Positions 35,155 through 43,652 of a stretch of 55,905 bases of DNA are shown here, piece after piece. Location: assembly GCA_964629645.1 (NCBI GenBank), contig CAZVSU010000003.1, positions 1-55,905 on the forward strand, in the 5' to 3' direction. The notes below the pieces were generated by a model. It was not told where the DNA came from. It made no database searches and worked only from the letters and a program-made list of their open reading frames with translations. This DNA is from JAAKFL01 sp964629645. GTDB taxonomy: Bacteria; Chlamydiota; Chlamydiia; Chlamydiales; SLFE01. Position 1 is the stretch's first letter. The number at the start of each line of letters is the position of its first letter. Made by a program: the position numbers and the translations under genes.

Positions 35155-35392
35155 TACTCATCTATTTTGATGCTCTCGGCATGGCTCCGGGCCAGACAGA
35201 TTCACGATTTTATCTCGGATATTTCGGGGATTGGCCTTATGGCGGATGAAGTTAATTTCGAAGGGATCGCACCGAAAGGGCCTATCCATCATACCCAGAG
35301 CGTCCCCGTAACGGGACAATCGCCGCCGGAAAAAAATACGTCTTCACGAAGCCGGAAAAATCGCTTTAACCCTTGATCGTGCCACGGCGCAG
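35155..35392 (+). other. Possible gene remnant
   Basis: This stretch codes briefly for protein-like text in changing frames: FDALGMAPGQTDSRFYLGYF near 35164-35235, and an open 35170-35376 frame (MLSAWLRARQIHD...). Neither reading has a good ribosome-binding site nor a recognised family. It may be a frameshifted remnant, a very small gene, or chance. No terminator is visible between the channel gene and the convergent trkA gene. Confidence 0.3.
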
Positions 35393-36055
35393 TCAGGGGT
35401 TTGTTGTTTTGGCATTGTTAAATTTTTCTGTCAGGCTTTGCCGTTCGCTATCGGAGGCAATGATGATGGCTTCGTCCCCTTCTTTGAGCTTATCCCCCTC
35501 ATTATAATGGCTAAATTCATTCTCTCTGAAATAACAGGCAACGCGCGCGCCGCTCGGCAGTCCTAGGTTCGAGATAGCGCCGGATAACTCTTGAGTGATG
35601 GAAATCACATAGAGACAGAGCCGGTCTTTCATGTACTGAAACATTTCCAGCATCTTTTCATTGAGAACCTCATCGAACAAATATTGACTTGTGATGGCAG
35701 AGGGAACGACGAGCTCTTCTAATCCCAGCTCCTTGCAGACTTCTTCGTAATCGGCGTCGTCGATTCGTAAAATTGTCCGATCGACGCCAAGGGAGCGGGC
35801 GACAAGGCATGCCACAATATTGTTTTGGTTATTTTCGGAGAGGGCAAAAAAAAGATCGGTTTGTTCAGGATTGACCTCTTTCAATATGGCAGGTTGACTG
35901 GCCTCGCCAATTAAAAATCCGCAGTCGACAGTTTCGCTAAACTCTTTGACTTTCCCTTTGTCAGGTTCAATGATGATGACGTCGTGATTTTGGTTAACAA
36001 ACTTGACGGCCGTACTTTTTGTTAATTCACCAAGTCCGTAAAAAACAATTCTCAT
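35393..36055 (-). CDS. trkA: Potassium uptake regulator TrkA (RCK)
   Basis: 220 residues from the ATG at 36055, which has AAGGA 7 bases upstream. The N-terminal Rossmann domain begins MRIVFYGLGELTKSTA with an acidic residue after the second strand (IIIEPD), which binds NAD(H) or ATP. Residues about 145-215 form the RCK C-domain (VARV-like ACYFREN, GDEAIIIAS). It gates the TrkH membrane subunit. The start overlaps the trkH stop by 4 bases (ATGA), showing tight coupling. Only one RCK unit is present, unlike the double TrkA of enterobacteria. Confidence 0.88.
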   Translation of the reverse strand: MRIVFYGLGELTKSTAVKFVNQNHDVIIIEPDKGKVKEFSETVDCGFLIGEASQPAILKEVNPEQTDLFFALSENNQNNIVACLVARSLGVDRTILRIDDADYEEVCKELGLEELVVPSAITSQYLFDEVLNEKMLEMFQYMKDRLCLYVISITQELSGAISNLGLPSGARVACYFRENEFSHYNEGDKLKEGDEAIIIASDSERQSLTEKFNNAKTTNP

Positions 36056-37470
36056 AACTCGTTCCTTCTGTTGGCAAGCCACGTTTTAGGGTACAGCAAA
36101 AAAAACCAAGGAAAGATCTCAAGTCGTCCGAGCAGCATATCGACGCAAAGCACTCCCTTCAATAAGAGGGGCAGCTCGCGGTTTGTGACGCCGGTCGATA
36201 ATCCAACAGTACCAACTGCCGAGGCGACATCGAAAAATGAGTCGATTGCCGGATAGCCCAATGATAAAAAACTCAACCAGGAAAGACTCGTCACAAACAC
36301 GTAGAGGCAAATCAGCGTCATCGCTTCGTCAATTTGTTTTCGTGAAACGGGTAATCCCAAAAGTCTTGGTTCGTGGTAGGCGTGCTGAGTGAGGGTTTGC
36401 TCGATAATGATTTGCTTGAGGCAGATAAAAAAGAGAAAAAATCGAAGGATCTTGAACCCGCCGGCTGTCGAGCCGACGGCTCCTCCGATCAGCATAGAAA
36501 AGATCATGCAAAGCTTTTTTGCCGGCGACAACTCCGAGAGGTCGTAAACAGAAAAACCTGCCGTCGTCTGCGCTGAGATAGACGTGACGAAGTCATCGTA
36601 ACTCCCCCCCAAAACCAAGCCGAGCAAAAGCGCCAAAGCGATCAGCCCCAAAAACTGCCACCCTTGCACGGTTATGGCACCTCCCTCACGCCAAAGCTGG
36701 TAGTAAAAGGGAAGTGACATCGCACAAATAAGGGTTAAGAGCGATACGAGTCCCTTTTGCATCATAGAGAGCGAAGCAATGCTGTCGGCGACCGATGCAA
36801 ATCCCCCCGTCGACACTGAAGTAAAGGTCAGGATCAAGCTTTGGAGGAAATCCGTTCCCAACAAAAGAAAGAGCACGACTCCCCCAATCGTGACTGATGA
36901 ATAGATAAGAGCAATCCCTCGGGCTAAATTTTTACTGCCGCCGAAAAGATCGTCGCTGTCGCCCTCGACAGAGTGAAGTTTTTTTGTGATCTCGCCTTGA
37001 CCAAACAAAAAAGCCAGGGAAAAAAGCATGATGCCAAGGCCCCCGGTCCATTGAAGCCAGGCCCTGGCAAAGTAGGTGGTCATAGGGACTGTCTCCCAAT
37101 CAGAGATCATCGAAAGACCCGTCGTTGTGACACCGGATATCGTTTCGAATAAAGCATCTATCGGGGAAAAGCCTGTCAGGATAAGAGGAACTGTCGATAT
37201 ACCGGCGACATAAAAATAGATGAGGCAGACGATGACAACCGCTTCATTGAACTGAATGTTTTTGTGCCAATTGATCCGCGTCAAGCTATAGCCCATGAGC
37301 ATAGAAACGACACTGACAATCAGATAATTAAAGGCATACTGGGGCTCTTGTAAAAAAAGACCTCCAAAAAAAGGGACGAGTGCGGCCAGGCCAAAAATCG
37401 AAATAGGATACCCTAAAAACTTAAGAACAGCTTTTGGTCTGACGGCGTAGAAAAGAGCAATTCGATTCAT
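36052..37470 (-). CDS. trkH: Potassium uptake membrane subunit TrkH
   Basis: 472 residues with about ten membrane helices, including the four pore-loop repeats of the Trk/Ktr family: TTTGLSMIS (about 134), STGGFASVAD (about 220), TTAGFSVYD (about 305) and the last AVGTVGLSTGV (about 415). The pore Gly residues are present in each, with small changes. It imports K+ together with the TrkA regulator encoded immediately downstream. Start ATG at 37470, with AGG only a few bases away. It lies divergent to the DUF502 gene across 127 bases. Confidence 0.88.
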   Translation of the reverse strand: MNRIALFYAVRPKAVLKFLGYPISIFGLAALVPFFGGLFLQEPQYAFNYLIVSVVSMLMGYSLTRINWHKNIQFNEAVVIVCLIYFYVAGISTVPLILTGFSPIDALFETISGVTTTGLSMISDWETVPMTTYFARAWLQWTGGLGIMLFSLAFLFGQGEITKKLHSVEGDSDDLFGGSKNLARGIALIYSSVTIGGVVLFLLLGTDFLQSLILTFTSVSTGGFASVADSIASLSMMQKGLVSLLTLICAMSLPFYYQLWREGGAITVQGWQFLGLIALALLLGLVLGGSYDDFVTSISAQTTAGFSVYDLSELSPAKKLCMIFSMLIGGAVGSTAGGFKILRFFLFFICLKQIIIEQTLTQHAYHEPRLLGLPVSRKQIDEAMTLICLYVFVTSLSWLSFLSLGYPAIDSFFDVASAVGTVGLSTGVTNRELPLLLKGVLCVDMLLGRLEIFPWFFLLYPKTWLANRRNEL

Positions 37471-37597
37471 ACCTACAGGCTTAATCGAATGGTCATTATT
37501 TCACAACTCACAGATTTTAAAAGCGATAAGGGTCTGCTTTCCAAGCTCTTGAGAATAAATCGCCTGTCGACAAAGATGACACCTAAGGAGCCTTTTT

Positions 37598-38194
37598 ATG
37601 ACGCAATTCAAGGAGCTGGTCAAAACGGGGTTAAAAGCCATTATCCCGTTTATTTTCATCGTGCTTGTCTTTTACTTCCTGCTGAGCTGGACCGAAAAGA
37701 TTTTCGGATCGCTCTACATTCTCGTGTTCGGGCAAGAGAATTATTTTTGGGGAAGCGGGTTGATCGTGGCGATCCTGCTGATCCCGGTCATCGGGCTTGT
37801 GATGAAGATGACCTTCATGAAAAGGCTCTATCAAAAGCTGGAAGATCTCATGGAAAGTCTCCCGGTTGTCAAATCTCTTTATCGTATGGCCACAGACGTC
37901 TTTCAATTTTTTTCCCAAAAGGGAGAAAAGGCAGGCAAAAGCGTTGTCCTCGTCAACACGCCGCTTGGCAAGATTATCGGCATCTTAACGACCAAAGACC
38001 CAAAAAGAGTCGACGACGATGAAAAAGAAGAGGAGATCGCCGTCTATTTTCCCATGAGCTATCAAATTGGCGGATTTACCTTCCTTGTCCCCAAGAGCCA
38101 GGTCGAATATCTCGACATGGAGATAGACGAAGCTCTCGAATATGTGATGACAGCGTGGATCACACGGAACAAAAAAGCCCAAAATAAGTCGTAA
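37598..38194 (+). CDS. DUF502 membrane protein
   Basis: 198 residues. Two membrane helices (about 13-33 and 50-70), then a soluble domain. LLIPVIGLVMK, ESLPVVKSLYRMATDVFQFF, and PMSYQIGGFTFLVPKSQVEYLDM are clear DUF502 signatures. The family is widespread in bacteria and algae and its molecular role is unclear; in plants related proteins associate with endosomal membranes. AAGGAG lies 7 bases before the ATG. It is a single gene, divergent from trkH. Confidence 0.9.
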   Translation: MTQFKELVKTGLKAIIPFIFIVLVFYFLLSWTEKIFGSLYILVFGQENYFWGSGLIVAILLIPVIGLVMKMTFMKRLYQKLEDLMESLPVVKSLYRMATDVFQFFSQKGEKAGKSVVLVNTPLGKIIGILTTKDPKRVDDDEKEEEIAVYFPMSYQIGGFTFLVPKSQVEYLDMEIDEALEYVMTAWITRNKKAQNKS

Positions 38195-38311
38195 TCAGAG
38201 TGTTTTCTTCTCTTCGAATTCTTCTAAAAGGTCGCTTTGAAGCCTTGTCAATTCGTGAGTCTTTTGCCTGGAGTGCTTCGCTTGGTTGGCACGATTTTAG
38301 GCTCATGGCTG

Positions 38312-39013
38312 TCATTTTTCGATACTTTGAAATAGGAGTCCGGTTGCCTTCTCAATCCCGTCGACAGCCATTTCAAAGTGCCGAAACGACTTTTTTGGTG
38401 GAAGTGTCTTGTTAGGAATAAGATAGCCCTTCTGTAAAACGCCCTCCTTGCGATGGAAAAGACACACCTTGTAAAAATGGGTCGGCACAGCAACGTCGTT
38501 GTCTCCTATGACTTCGTAAATCACTCGTTTTTTTCCGTCGGCGCAGACCTTCGGAATAAACGCGGTGCCGGAAAAGATTTCAATCATTTTATATTCGCGT
38601 GTCTTAAAGCGAAGATACTGTTCCAGATCATTCCATTGCCCGGAGTTCATCTCCCGATTTTGCGGCGCAATATTCGAGAGATAAAATGACTCTTTGAACT
38701 CATGTTGCGTTGCGCGGCAATGGGCAGCAGGACAGACATGCCCTCTGTCGTACCCTGATTCTTTGTAGTCTGATAGCTGCGACCGAAACTCCGAAGGAAT
38801 GTCGGGATCTTCCGAGAAAAGATTTTGTTTTCTTTTGAGAGATCCCTTGATCGAGTTCAGATCGATGGCCTCATAAACATAGGCGGGAATCTTGAGACGC
38901 TGGTCGTAGGCGCTCGTGTATTTATCGCGGTCTAAGTGAATGATAGATGAGGGCAGCGCCCTTTTGAAAGCAGATCCACACAAACCATAAGCTATACGGC
39001 TTCCCTGAAACAT
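38312..39013 (-). CDS. DNA/RNA non-specific endonuclease (NUC1 type)
   Basis: 233 residues from the ATG at 39013; a TTG at 39031 would add six. The catalytic signature YDRGHVCPAAH (His as general base) and the metal Asn region NIAPQNREMNSGQWNDLE are both present, as in Serratia-type and mitochondrial EndoG-like nucleases. A short weakly hydrophobic N-terminus does not form a clear signal peptide, so an export route is uncertain. Such enzymes cut DNA and RNA in the periplasm or outside the cell, for nutrient supply or attack. No inhibitor gene is recognised next to it. Confidence 0.85.
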   Translation of the reverse strand: MFQGSRIAYGLCGSAFKRALPSSIIHLDRDKYTSAYDQRLKIPAYVYEAIDLNSIKGSLKRKQNLFSEDPDIPSEFRSQLSDYKESGYDRGHVCPAAHCRATQHEFKESFYLSNIAPQNREMNSGQWNDLEQYLRFKTREYKMIEIFSGTAFIPKVCADGKKRVIYEVIGDNDVAVPTHFYKVCLFHRKEGVLQKGYLIPNKTLPPKKSFRHFEMAVDGIEKATGLLFQSIEK

Positions 39014-39337
39014 GCCTGCATCGTGCCTCAAGACCGATTGATTTGCACCTAAATTTTGCTTTTTTTGCCCTCATCCGATTAAGGGACGCGTTCATGTTGG
39101 GACGAAGAGACGACATTGATTCTTCTCTCTCAACGTCTTGGTCGCAGCGCGGCGGGCGTATCAGCGCGTCCACCTTTCCAAAAATCCTTATCTCGATTCT
39201 AATAAGGAAAGATGTCAGCAACACCCGCTTCCTCGAAGAATGTCCTTAAGAGATGCGCGAACAAAAAAAATGTTCTAGGATCTAATCTCAGTATCGTCGA
39301 AGATAGAAAAGATGCTTTTTAACCACGGAGGTCGCAT
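39014..39337. other. Non-coding region with diverged REP-like half-site
   Basis: No convincing gene is found. TCCGATTAAGGGACGCGTTCA (near 39074-39094) differs from the left arm of the hairpin at 51581 by about three bases, but no partner arm follows. GGAGG for the next gene lies 6-7 bases before 39338. Promoters of the divergent nuclease and ankyrin genes should be here; none stands out. Confidence 0.5.
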
Positions 39338-39973
39338 ATGCAACCAGCTCTACCAAAAAGTTACATTCTCAAGCATAACTCAAATCCTGATCGCATGTTT
39401 CAAAGGGTCAGAGAGTCGAAAAAAGAGGCGAAGCTCCTCGATGCGATGGCTTTTTATGGCTATACCGACCTTTTTAAAAAAGCGGTCGAAGAAGGGTTTC
39501 CCATCAATCACTGTCAATCGGAAGGCCCTCTATACTGGGCATTGGCAGGAAATCGCGACGAAATCGTGAAATTTTTGCTAGAAAAAAGAGCAAATGTGAA
39601 TCATCGGTTTCGTAAAAGGACGATCCTTTCCTATGCAGCGGAGAGACTTCCTGACAAAGCCGCCCTGACCTTGATCGCGGCTGGAGCCTTTCCTGAAGGC
39701 TATCACTCTGAGACGCCGCTGCACTATGCGGTCAAAAGGAAATCCATAAAAGTGGCGCAAGCATTGATCGATGCGCGTGCGGACGTCGATGCTGTGGCAA
39801 AGAAAACGTATTACCGCTTCACGCCTCTTGCCGTCGCGCTTGAAAGGAAAAATCCGGAGATGATCAGAGTGTTACTCAACGCCGGCGCGAATCCAAAAGG
39901 CAATGGGTGTTTTCTCCCATCAGATGCGGGATGTGAAATTGTCGACATGATCAAAGAGGCGAAAAACGGCTAG
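39338..39973 (+). CDS. Ankyrin-repeat protein (short)
   Basis: 211 residues with GGAGG upstream of the ATG. From about residue 28 to 200 there are five ankyrin repeats: KEAKLLDAMAFYGYTDLFKK, PLYWALAGNRDEIVKFLLEK, TILSYAAERL, ETPLHYAVKRKSIKVAQALI and FTPLAVALERKNPEMIRVLL. It has no signal peptide and no other domain. Its 3' end faces the rhodopsin gene, and the two share the terminator at 39984-40021. A host-protein-binding role is likely from the class. Confidence 0.85.
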   Translation: MQPALPKSYILKHNSNPDRMFQRVRESKKEAKLLDAMAFYGYTDLFKKAVEEGFPINHCQSEGPLYWALAGNRDEIVKFLLEKRANVNHRFRKRTILSYAAERLPDKAALTLIAAGAFPEGYHSETPLHYAVKRKSIKVAQALIDARADVDAVAKKTYYRFTPLAVALERKNPEMIRVLLNAGANPKGNGCFLPSDAGCEIVDMIKEAKNG

Positions 39974-39983
39974 GTGAAAAGAA

Positions 39984-40021
39984 AAAAAACGCCGCAGCTT
40001 TTGACAGCCGCGGCGTTTTTT
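39984..40021. terminator. Bidirectional rho-independent terminator
   Basis: AAAAAACGCCGC (39984-39995) pairs perfectly with GCGGCGTTTTTT (40010-40021) around a 14-base loop. The A-run on one side and T-run on the other make it work in both directions. It ends the ankyrin gene on the plus strand and the rhodopsin operon on the minus strand. Confidence 0.9.
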
Positions 40022-40026
40022 CGTGA

Positions 40027-40812
40027 TTAAGACAAGTTCTCGGCTTTTGTCCTGATTGAAGCGACCTGAGTCAAGAACACCCCGTAGATCACTTTAGAGG
40101 CGATATCGGCCGTTGTGAAGATCAACTGGCGCGCAACCGCACCCCATGCATTGTAGGCAAATACAGGCATGATGTAGGCAACCGGATAGAGCCACCAAGA
40201 GATCAAAAAGAGCCACCAAATTGTCGACATATACCCTTTAGCCTGCGGGTTCAAATAGCTGTACGAGCTGCTGATGACCTTGTAGATCAAATAAAGGACG
40301 TGCAGGAAGAATAGAGTACTGATAATTCCATAAACCCAAAGAAGTGTGAAATTTGAGGTTTCGTAGAACTGTCCGATGTATCCCAAGATAATCATTGCGC
40401 TACCGGAAAAGAAAAACTGATTCCGATAAGAGCTTCTTTTGACCGCGTCAAGATCAATGATGAAAAGAATCTGGAAAAGAAGCATCGGCACGTCAATCAA
40501 CCAATTGAGGTAGCGGTACCCATTCGTGAAGGTGAAGCCTTCTCTTAACTGATACATGAGGGTCGAGTCGTTGAAAACAAAAGCATCCTGCCAGCTTCTG
40601 GCTTGGAAATAAAGGATTAAAAACGCCGAGACCATGACAACAACAGAAAGCACAGAAGAGATTCTAAATCTCTGCGCTACCGTATTGACTGTCATCGCAA
40701 AGTAAAATAGGGCCGCTAACATCACTGCAAAACCGAATGTTAGGTACTGCGACACAATTTGAAATTGCATCGTATCGTAACTGAAAAAGTTTTCCATACT
40801 TGGTTCAATCAT
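40027..40812 (-). CDS. Light-driven sodium-pump rhodopsin (NDQ type)
   Basis: 261 residues and seven membrane helices. Helix C reads GYRYLNWLIDVPMLLFQILF: Arg100, then Asn103, Asp107 and Gln114 at the places of bacteriorhodopsin Asp85, Thr89 and Asp96. This NDQ motif defines light-driven Na+ pumps such as KR2 of Krokinobacter, whose helix C I recall as nearly identical. Helix G has DIASK with counterion Asp236 and Schiff-base Lys240, then VIYGV. In KR2-type proteins Na+ crosses the membrane outward, with H+ pumped if Na+ is lacking. GGAGG lies 9 bases before the ATG, 32 bases after blh. It ends a complete retinal operon. Transfer from Bacteroidota is inferred. Confidence 0.95.
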   Translation of the reverse strand: MIEPSMENFFSYDTMQFQIVSQYLTFGFAVMLAALFYFAMTVNTVAQRFRISSVLSVVVMVSAFLILYFQARSWQDAFVFNDSTLMYQLREGFTFTNGYRYLNWLIDVPMLLFQILFIIDLDAVKRSSYRNQFFFSGSAMIILGYIGQFYETSNFTLLWVYGIISTLFFLHVLYLIYKVISSSYSYLNPQAKGYMSTIWWLFLISWWLYPVAYIMPVFAYNAWGAVARQLIFTTADIASKVIYGVFLTQVASIRTKAENLS

Positions 40813-40844
40813 ACAGGTATTCCTCCAATGTTTGATATCAATCC

Positions 40845-41726
40845 TTACCCTACTGAATTTTCTTCAAAAAGAAAATATTTTTTTACCTTCCGCTGAAAAA
40901 AGGCATGGGGCAGAGTCAGGCAGGCAAAAACGATAAATGGATAGGAAGACCAATGAGAGTGTTCAATGGTCTTCATCGTCAGAATGATAACCAACGGAAG
41001 CGCAACAATCGCAGTGACCGCCCAGCCGAGAGGATCGAAAAAAATAGCCTTCATCGTTTCATTCGTCGCGTGCTGAACGTCCCTCAAATGACGAAACGAG
41101 TGGAGGATCACAAAGTAAAGCCCAAAAGAAAAAGGGGGAGGCAGCAACACAAAAACGGCCGCAAGGGCCGCGATCTCTCTGAAAACTTCAGGCCATTTTT
41201 GACTCAATAAGAGAAGAGGAAGCAAAATCGGCAGAAGCGGCGCGGGAGCAGCCAAAATGGCAATCCAATTTTCAGCTTGAACGGCCGACCCTAAAAGAAG
41301 GGTAAAAAACGGCAGAACATCATCGGGATATAAGGCAGCGCTTGCGACAATGGGAAGCGCTCCCCTGAGACACATTTCTCCAAGAGATGAGATCCCTTTT
41401 CCGAGCGTATCGTCGGCCCCGAAATGCAACATCGTTTCTAAAAGAAAAACAGCCATAAAAAGAGTCGGAGAAAAAAACCAAAGACCCAGAAGAAGACCGC
41501 CTAAAAAGCTGTACACCAGCAGATTCTTTAAAAATTCAGAAGAAGTGCCGCTGATTTTTTTCATGAGACAAAGGTCGTAGGAGCCGTGATACATACCGAC
41601 TGTCATAAGCAAAAAGACCCATAGCGACAGCTCAAAGGGAATTCCAAAGATCAAGCGAATAAAAAAGTAACCCGTTGATGCCAAAAGAAATGCGGCAAAT
41701 TCCGGCTGCAAGCGCTGTCTCCTCAT
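40845..41726 (-). CDS. blh: Brp/Blh-type beta-carotene 15,15'-dioxygenase
   Basis: 293 residues, an integral membrane enzyme that cuts beta-carotene into two retinal molecules. Family landmarks: GMYHGSYDL (first iron-binding His, about residue 47), LHFGADD (about 101-107), a helix with LHSFRHLRD (about 208-216), and LPHAFFQ near the end (about 271-277), with seven or so membrane helices. Its ATG overlaps the crtY stop (ATGA). The rhodopsin gene follows after 32 bases. This is the committed step that gives the chromophore and explains the operon's purpose. Confidence 0.93.
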   Translation of the reverse strand: MRRQRLQPEFAAFLLASTGYFFIRLIFGIPFELSLWVFLLMTVGMYHGSYDLCLMKKISGTSSEFLKNLLVYSFLGGLLLGLWFFSPTLFMAVFLLETMLHFGADDTLGKGISSLGEMCLRGALPIVASAALYPDDVLPFFTLLLGSAVQAENWIAILAAPAPLLPILLPLLLLSQKWPEVFREIAALAAVFVLLPPPFSFGLYFVILHSFRHLRDVQHATNETMKAIFFDPLGWAVTAIVALPLVIILTMKTIEHSHWSSYPFIVFACLTLPHAFFQRKVKKYFLFEENSVG

Positions 41727-42772
41727 CGCATCACCGTTTTGAGAAAAGGCCCTTTCGGCAAAGACCCGATCACCTTAAGACGATCGATGAGACTTCCCTC
41801 CCCTTGAAGGAAGCGAATCAAGGGCAGTGACGGACACCGTTCAAATAAGCGGCAAAAGATGTCGGGCATCATACCGGGGTAGTCTTTAATAAGGGTCAAT
41901 AACTGCAGATCCATCCATCGATCCACATTTGTGTAAGGGGTGCCCTTCATGTGCTGCAAGAAGGCATAACCTGTCGACGCTCTAATATGACCTCCGGCAA
42001 TGCCAATTTTATCTGTCGGGCAGCGTAAAAACCCCATAGGAAGACGGCCCGAAATTTCACTTTCAATCTTAATCTCGTCTTCAGAAAGAGCATACCGCTT
42101 ACGAAGATAAGAGATCATGCGCGTTTTATGCTCACGAGAAGCGAATGGTTTAAGGGTGAAGGAGGTAGGCGTCACAATGGCCCTGCAGGCATCTAAGGGG
42201 AGGAGATAAATAAAATAAACCGCGCAAGACTCGTCAATGAAGTCCATCAAAGTCAACGGCTCGGTGTTCCAAACCGGCTTTGATGCCACGACTTCGCATT
42301 CAAGGAAATCTTGCATCACCGTCTGCGGCTCAAACTGATTGAGATCGAGCCTCGAGTCCCAAATATGATGTCCGTGATACGCGCCCTTTTCTGTGGCGAC
42401 GAGATCTCCTTTTATGTCCAAAACCGCTTCATTCAATTGGAAGCTGCCGATCCCTTGCTTCTCGATCTCTTTTCTCAAATACAAAAGAATACGGTCACTG
42501 AAGACCAGATGATAAGGGCACGCTCGAACATCCACCTTAAGAGACTGATCCTGCGTCCCAATTGTCATCGAATGCCACTGACGCTCGACAAGATGAGGCG
42601 GCAAAATGGGCTCTGTTTCCCAGTAACACCAGGAATGGCGGCTTTCATAAGGGTTTTTAGCATCTAAAAAGAGAAGTTTGAGACCGGGCGCCTCTTCGGT
42701 GAGGCGAACAGCCAACGAATGGGCAGCCAAGCCTGCGCCCACAAAAATATGATCATAGACGTCCATACGCAT
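41723..42772 (-). CDS. crtY: CrtY-type lycopene beta-cyclase
   Basis: 349 residues, FAD/NAD(P)-binding, converting lycopene to beta-carotene. The N-terminal dinucleotide fold reads YDHIFVGAGLAAHSLA. WCYWE (about 47-51), LECEV at a position matching the family's conserved Q-x-F-x-G-like stretch, DFIDE, LPMGF, and AGGHIRASTGYAF (about 265-277) fit CrtY of proteobacteria and Bacteroidota. The start overlaps the end of crtB by 20 bases; another ATG two codons in is possible. No CrtZ, CrtW or CrtO is present, so the pathway stops at beta-carotene. Confidence 0.9.
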   Translation of the reverse strand: MRMDVYDHIFVGAGLAAHSLAVRLTEEAPGLKLLFLDAKNPYESRHSWCYWETEPILPPHLVERQWHSMTIGTQDQSLKVDVRACPYHLVFSDRILLYLRKEIEKQGIGSFQLNEAVLDIKGDLVATEKGAYHGHHIWDSRLDLNQFEPQTVMQDFLECEVVASKPVWNTEPLTLMDFIDESCAVYFIYLLPLDACRAIVTPTSFTLKPFASREHKTRMISYLRKRYALSEDEIKIESEISGRLPMGFLRCPTDKIGIAGGHIRASTGYAFLQHMKGTPYTNVDRWMDLQLLTLIKDYPGMMPDIFCRLFERCPSLPLIRFLQGEGSLIDRLKVIGSLPKGPFLKTVMR

Positions 42773-43652
42773 CGACCATCTCTGAATAAAAGCGCCGCTC
42801 GTTTGCCGGCTCCCCTTTCGGGGGAAAAAGTGTATGTCCGAGGGCCTTAATACTAAGGAAGACCTTTTTAGAAAGAGGAACGACAGCCCTTCGGCAACTC
42901 AAATCTTTTTTCGAGGCCTTTCCGATTTCTCTATACATAGCCGCAGCAGCAGCCACAGGAAACCTGATGCGAAAAGGGAGGTAGCGAAGCCCTTGCATGC
43001 CGCTTGCATAATAGGACTCAGCGCGGCTTAACAGTCGCACCCTCGCCACACTGATCGGCTGAGTGCCGAAACATTGGCAAATCTTTTGACAGTCGGCTTC
43101 TTGGTTGCCGCTGAGAAAGCCGGCTGGAAAATCTTCTAGAGGAAGGTAAATTTTTCCCCGCTCCGCATCCTCATAAACGTCTCGCACGATATTGGTCATC
43201 TGCATGGCAATCCCAAGATCGATAGCGTGCGGAAGGGCTTTTTTTTCGGCGACGGAAAAAATACTGCAGAGGATCATGCCAACTGTCGAGGCGACCCCTT
43301 TGCAATAGTCGAGAAGCTCTTCTTCGGTCTCAATCGAGAGCAAATCAATGTCCTCTTGCAGCGTCTTGACAAGCTGCAAAGCCACTTGAGACGACACCCC
43401 CTTTCGCACCATAAGTTGTTGAAATCTGGGGAAGGTTTTGAGAGTCCCCCCTTCGATCTCACCGCAAATAGTGCTTAAAAAGCGATGCGCTTCGTCTTTG
43501 GATGCGGAGAGATCGACTTTGTCATCAAGAGAGCGGCAAAACGCATAAAGAACCCTCACATCGTCTCTTATCTCGGGCGGAAAAAACCGAGCGGCCAGTG
43601 AAAATGTTTTCGCGTGATGACGGAAAAGGGCAGACTCTTTCTCGGAATTCAA
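42753..43652 (-). CDS. crtB: 15-cis-phytoene synthase CrtB
   Basis: 299 residues, head-to-head condensation of two GGPP to phytoene. The first Asp-rich motif LDDKVD (about residues 42-47) and the second NIVRDVYEDAERGKIYLP (about 158-175) bind Mg-diphosphate. The start codon is TTG at 43652: TTGA overlaps the crtI stop, and GGAGG lies 7 bases upstream within crtI. A weak start on an overlapping stop suggests output tuned to crtI translation. No GGPP synthase lies in the window, so GGPP must come from the isoprenoid pathway elsewhere. Confidence 0.93.
   Translation of the reverse strand: MNSEKESALFRHHAKTFSLAARFFPPEIRDDVRVLYAFCRSLDDKVDLSASKDEAHRFLSTICGEIEGGTLKTFPRFQQLMVRKGVSSQVALQLVKTLQEDIDLLSIETEEELLDYCKGVASTVGMILCSIFSVAEKKALPHAIDLGIAMQMTNIVRDVYEDAERGKIYLPLEDFPAGFLSGNQEADCQKICQCFGTQPISVARVRLLSRAESYYASGMQGLRYLPFRIRFPVAAAAAMYREIGKASKKDLSCRRAVVPLSKKVFLSIKALGHTLFPPKGEPANERRFYSEMVDAYGRL

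Noticed and set aside
40027..40812. Proton-pump or sensory rhodopsin assignment
   Set aside because: Asn, Asp and Gln occupy the three motif positions; proton pumps have Asp-Thr-Asp/Glu, and no transducer gene is adjacent.
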